Of a DNA stretch of 64,000 nt, positions 61,587-64,000 are shown in pieces. The position numbers and the translations under genes are program-made. The notes under the pieces were generated by a model, which had not been told where the DNA came from, ran no database searches, and worked only from the letters and a program-made list of their open reading frames with translations. The number at the start of each line of letters is the position of its first letter. The stretch's first letter is position 1. The stretch is from Mycolicibacterium hodleri (lineage in GTDB: Bacteria; Actinomycetota; Actinomycetes; Mycobacteriales; Mycobacteriaceae), in the NCBI RefSeq assembly GCF_006439015.1, contig NZ_RCZG01000001.1, positions 124,001 to 188,000 on the forward strand, in the 5' to 3' direction.

Positions 61587-63182
61587 GTGTCCACCGACAC
61601 CGTTCTGAACATGTTCCGCAGCACCGTCGCCAAGGCGCCGGCCAGCCCACTGCTGGCGTACTTCGACGAGGTGTTGTCGGCAGCCGACGTAGACCGGGTG
61701 TCCGATGCGCTGGCCGTGGGACTGGCCGAGGGTGGTTTCACCCATGGCGACCGCCTAGCGCTGTATACGCAAAACGTCCCGCAGTACGTCGTCGCCTTGC
61801 TCGCCGCGTGGAAGCTCGGCGGCATCGCGGTAGCGATCAACCCGATGCTGACTCCGCGCGAGATCGCCAAGCTGATCGCCGATTCGACGCCGAGCACGTT
61901 CCTGTCGTTGAGGGAGCTGTACTCGGAGGAGCTTGCGGGGACGTTGGCGGCGTCGTCTGTTCGCCGGGTGATCACCACGAGTGCGTTGGACTTCCAAACC
62001 AGTGGCGATACGCGCGTACTTCCCACGGGGCGCATCCCGACACCGGCCGGCACCGAAGACCTGAAAACCCTTGTTGCCCAACATGACGGTGGAGTTCCAG
62101 ATCCGGTTGAGATCGGTACGGAAGACGTCGCCGTCATCACCTACACCTCCGGCACCACCGGAGCGCCGAAGGGCGCGATGAACACCCATCGGAACGTGGC
62201 GACTGGCGGGACCGCCTACCGCGACTGGTTCCGCCTTGACTCGGGAGACGTCGTTCTCGGTGTCGCTCCGCTATTCCACGTCACCGGATTGTCCGGTCAC
62301 ATCGCGGCCGCCATCGCGGCCCGTGCGGCTTTGGTGCTGTCCTACCGTTTCGACGTCGGTGTCACGGTGGACATGATCCGCAGGTACCGAACGACGTTCA
62401 CTGTCGGCGCCATCACCGTCTTCATCGCGCTGGCCAACTCAGCGGAGGTAACCGCCGACGCGTTGTCGTCGTTGACGAAGATCGCCTCGGGCGGCGCCCC
62501 GATCCCGGCAGCCACGGTCGACCGGTTCGAGAGTCAGTTCGGCGTGTACGTCCACAACGTGTACGGAATGACAGAGACCACCTCGCCAGCGCTCAGCGTG
62601 CCCATGGAAGCCAGGGCTCCGGTCGGTACGGAGACCGAGGCGCTGTCGGTCGGCGTGCCGGTCCTCAGTGCAGAGGTGCGCGTCGTCGACGAGGCCGGTG
62701 CGGCGGTCCCTGTCGGGCAACTCGGCGAACTGGCGGTGCGTGGACCGCAGGTCGTCGGAGGCTACTGGCGCAACGAGGCCGAGACCGCCGCGGCGATCCG
62801 GAACGGCTGGCTGCTGACCGGCGACGTCGGCTATGTCGACGACGACGGCTGGTACTACCTGGTCGACCGCAAAAAGGACATGATCGTGGCTAGTGGTTAC
62901 AAGGTGTGGCCGCGCGAGGTGGAAGACGTGCTGTACTCCTGCGATGCGGTCCTCGAGGCCGGTGTGGTCGGTCTGCCCGATCCGTATCGTGGCGAGACCG
63001 TCAAGGCCTATGTGTCTCTGCGCGAGGGGTTTTCGGTGCAGCCGCAAGAGTTGATCGACTTCTGCCGGGCGCGGATGGCCGCCTACAAGTACCCGCGCGA
63101 AGTGGAGATCGTCGACGTGATTCCGAAGACCGCGACCGGTAAGATCCTGCGGCGGAGCCTGCGCACGAGGAGTGAATCATGA
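61587..63182 (+). CDS. fatty-acid/acyl-CoA ligase (FadD-type)
   Basis: 531 residues from GTG. ITYTSGTTGAPKGAMNTH, the adenylate motif YGMTETTSPAL, WLLTGDVGYVDDDGW, KKDMIVASGYKVWPREVE, and C-terminal lysine in PKTATGKILRRSL. All motifs intact, so this may be the working acid-activating enzyme of the 47.7-64 kb cluster, in contrast to the broken ones at 51443 and 54001. Stop overlaps the next start (ATGA). Confidence 0.92.
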   Translation: MSTDTVLNMFRSTVAKAPASPLLAYFDEVLSAADVDRVSDALAVGLAEGGFTHGDRLALYTQNVPQYVVALLAAWKLGGIAVAINPMLTPREIAKLIADSTPSTFLSLRELYSEELAGTLAASSVRRVITTSALDFQTSGDTRVLPTGRIPTPAGTEDLKTLVAQHDGGVPDPVEIGTEDVAVITYTSGTTGAPKGAMNTHRNVATGGTAYRDWFRLDSGDVVLGVAPLFHVTGLSGHIAAAIAARAALVLSYRFDVGVTVDMIRRYRTTFTVGAITVFIALANSAEVTADALSSLTKIASGGAPIPAATVDRFESQFGVYVHNVYGMTETTSPALSVPMEARAPVGTETEALSVGVPVLSAEVRVVDEAGAAVPVGQLGELAVRGPQVVGGYWRNEAETAAAIRNGWLLTGDVGYVDDDGWYYLVDRKKDMIVASGYKVWPREVEDVLYSCDAVLEAGVVGLPDPYRGETVKAYVSLREGFSVQPQELIDFCRARMAAYKYPREVEIVDVIPKTATGKILRRSLRTRSES

Positions 63183-64000
63183 GCGGCTCCACCGAAGCCG
63201 ACCACACTGCCCCGGACCCCCGAGGCGACTGGGCGCCCAGCCGGGGCGTGCTGATGAGCTACGCCTACCTAGGCTCCAGCCCGCAGGTGGTCGACCGGAC
63301 TCACGCGCACAACGTGCTGCGGCTGCGAGAGGACCTGCGCACACCGGCCGGTGCTGTCACGGCGGCCCCCTTGGCCATTGCGATGCTAGACGCCGCGGTC
63401 GTCAACGTGGAGTCCATGCACGTGCGGGCTGTGACGCAGGTCGACGTGACCATCGTCGACTGCGCACTCGACGTGGAACGGGTACTGCTGGCTGGGGCGA
63501 TCACCGCCGAGGCGCGCACGCAGCTGTTCACCGAGGCACGGATCAGCGATGCCGACGACTCGGAGCGTCAGATCGGCTTCGGCTCGGCGAACTGGGCGGT
63601 CGTAGGGACGACGCCGCAGCGGTTCTGTTTCCCCGAACCGGCCGGCGAGGTGTCGGGGACCGGTGCACTGCCGCCGCTGTGGCACGCGTACTCGGCTCGG
63701 CGACGGTTCGATGGGCTGCTGGAGATTCCGCGGTTGCAGGACGTCGGCGGCGAGCGCCTGCACCATGCCCCGATGCTGGTCGTCGCTGAAGCGGTGGCGC
63801 TGGAGCAGGCGGCCGAGACACTGGGCACCGACAAGTTGTCAGTCGATTGCCTGAGTATGACGATGGTGGCGCCTGGAAGGATTGGGCCCTTCGTCGCCAC
63901 GCCCGTGTTCAGTGCGGTCGACACCGAGACCGTCGGCTGCCGGGTCGAACTTCGCGACGCCGGATGGGACGATTGCCTGGTCGCCGCGGCGTTCGTCCGC
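63179..64000 (+). CDS. hotdog-fold acyl-CoA thioesterase/dehydratase-like protein (end cut off by window)
   Basis: The frame is open from ATG 63179 to the last base (274 codons seen, no stop). The order VLMSYAYLGSSPQVV, AAPLAIAMLDAAVV, VESMHVRAVTQVDVTIVD, then a second half with APMLVVAEAVALEQA, DKLSVDCLSMTMVAPGRIGPF, fits a double-hotdog protein. It is joined by ATGA to the FadD gene, so it acts in the same pathway. Its place at the window edge prevents length comparison. Confidence 0.65.
   Translation, partial: MSGSTEADHTAPDPRGDWAPSRGVLMSYAYLGSSPQVVDRTHAHNVLRLREDLRTPAGAVTAAPLAIAMLDAAVVNVESMHVRAVTQVDVTIVDCALDVERVLLAGAITAEARTQLFTEARISDADDSERQIGFGSANWAVVGTTPQRFCFPEPAGEVSGTGALPPLWHAYSARRRFDGLLEIPRLQDVGGERLHHAPMLVVAEAVALEQAAETLGTDKLSVDCLSMTMVAPGRIGPFVATPVFSAVDTETVGCRVELRDAGWDDCLVAAAFVR

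Overview
The window looks like part of the chromosome of a GC-rich actinobacterium, most likely an environmental, fast-growing Mycobacterium (Mycolicibacterium). The reasons are a complete mce lipid-import operon with Mce-associated membrane proteins, an MPT51/FbpD-like secreted protein, a DUF732 protein, an MceG-type ATPase, a mycofactocin-type SDR, and many FadD/FadE/EchA/CaiB genes. Start codons are often GTG, and genes in operons are often joined by ATGA or GTGA overlaps. I found no rRNA, tRNA or CRISPR array.

0-9.4 kb: a tight minus-strand operon (two acyl-CoA dehydrogenases, SDR, thiolase, CoA-transferase, HMG-CoA-lyase-type enzyme, BadH-like SDR, enoyl-CoA hydratase, LLM oxidoreductase cut by the window edge). 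A divergent FadR-type GntR regulator probably controls it through a GGTCTGACC site found twice. It reads as a beta-oxidation-like route for a CoA-activated, possibly alicyclic or branched acid.

9.4-24.6 kb: a 552-bp leader, then yrbEA-yrbEB-mceABCDEF, two Mam proteins, a secreted CAP-like protein, an MPT51-like protein without a catalytic serine, a small secreted protein, a linked but damaged copy of the MceG ATPase with its eroded C-terminal part, a hypothetical gene and a DUF732 protein.

24.7-29.4 kb: a valine/isobutyrate operon (mmsA, fadE9-like, mmsB, 3-hydroxyisobutyryl-CoA hydrolase) behind two palindromes. 29.4-31.2 kb is a scar with an SDR pseudogene (a paralogue of the intact gene at 46.9 kb), an IS1380-type transposase remnant and an 8-bp tandem repeat.

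31.2-47.7 kb: several small catabolic units with local regulators. They are a TetR/acyl-CoA-dehydrogenase pair divergent from an amidohydrolase; two paralogous TetR genes inside a compact operon (small membrane protein, SDR, SnoaL-like, LLM, unknown protein); a GntR-Rieske oxygenase-FadD-CaiB operon divergent from an alpha/beta hydrolase; and an acyl-CoA dehydrogenase divergent from a thioesterase and mycofactocin-type SDR.

47.7-64 kb: a larger catabolic region tied together by a shared palindrome (about CTNTACATGTANAG) at five promoters, including that of the local TetR gene. It has a P450, a fused double CaiB transferase, FadD enzymes, an ALDH, SDR, amidohydrolase, a DUF35 protein next to an Ltp2-like thiolase (a probable retro-aldolase pair) and a hotdog-type protein cut by the window end. 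At least three genes here are frameshifted or truncated, so the pathway seems to be decaying in part, or the assembly has indels.
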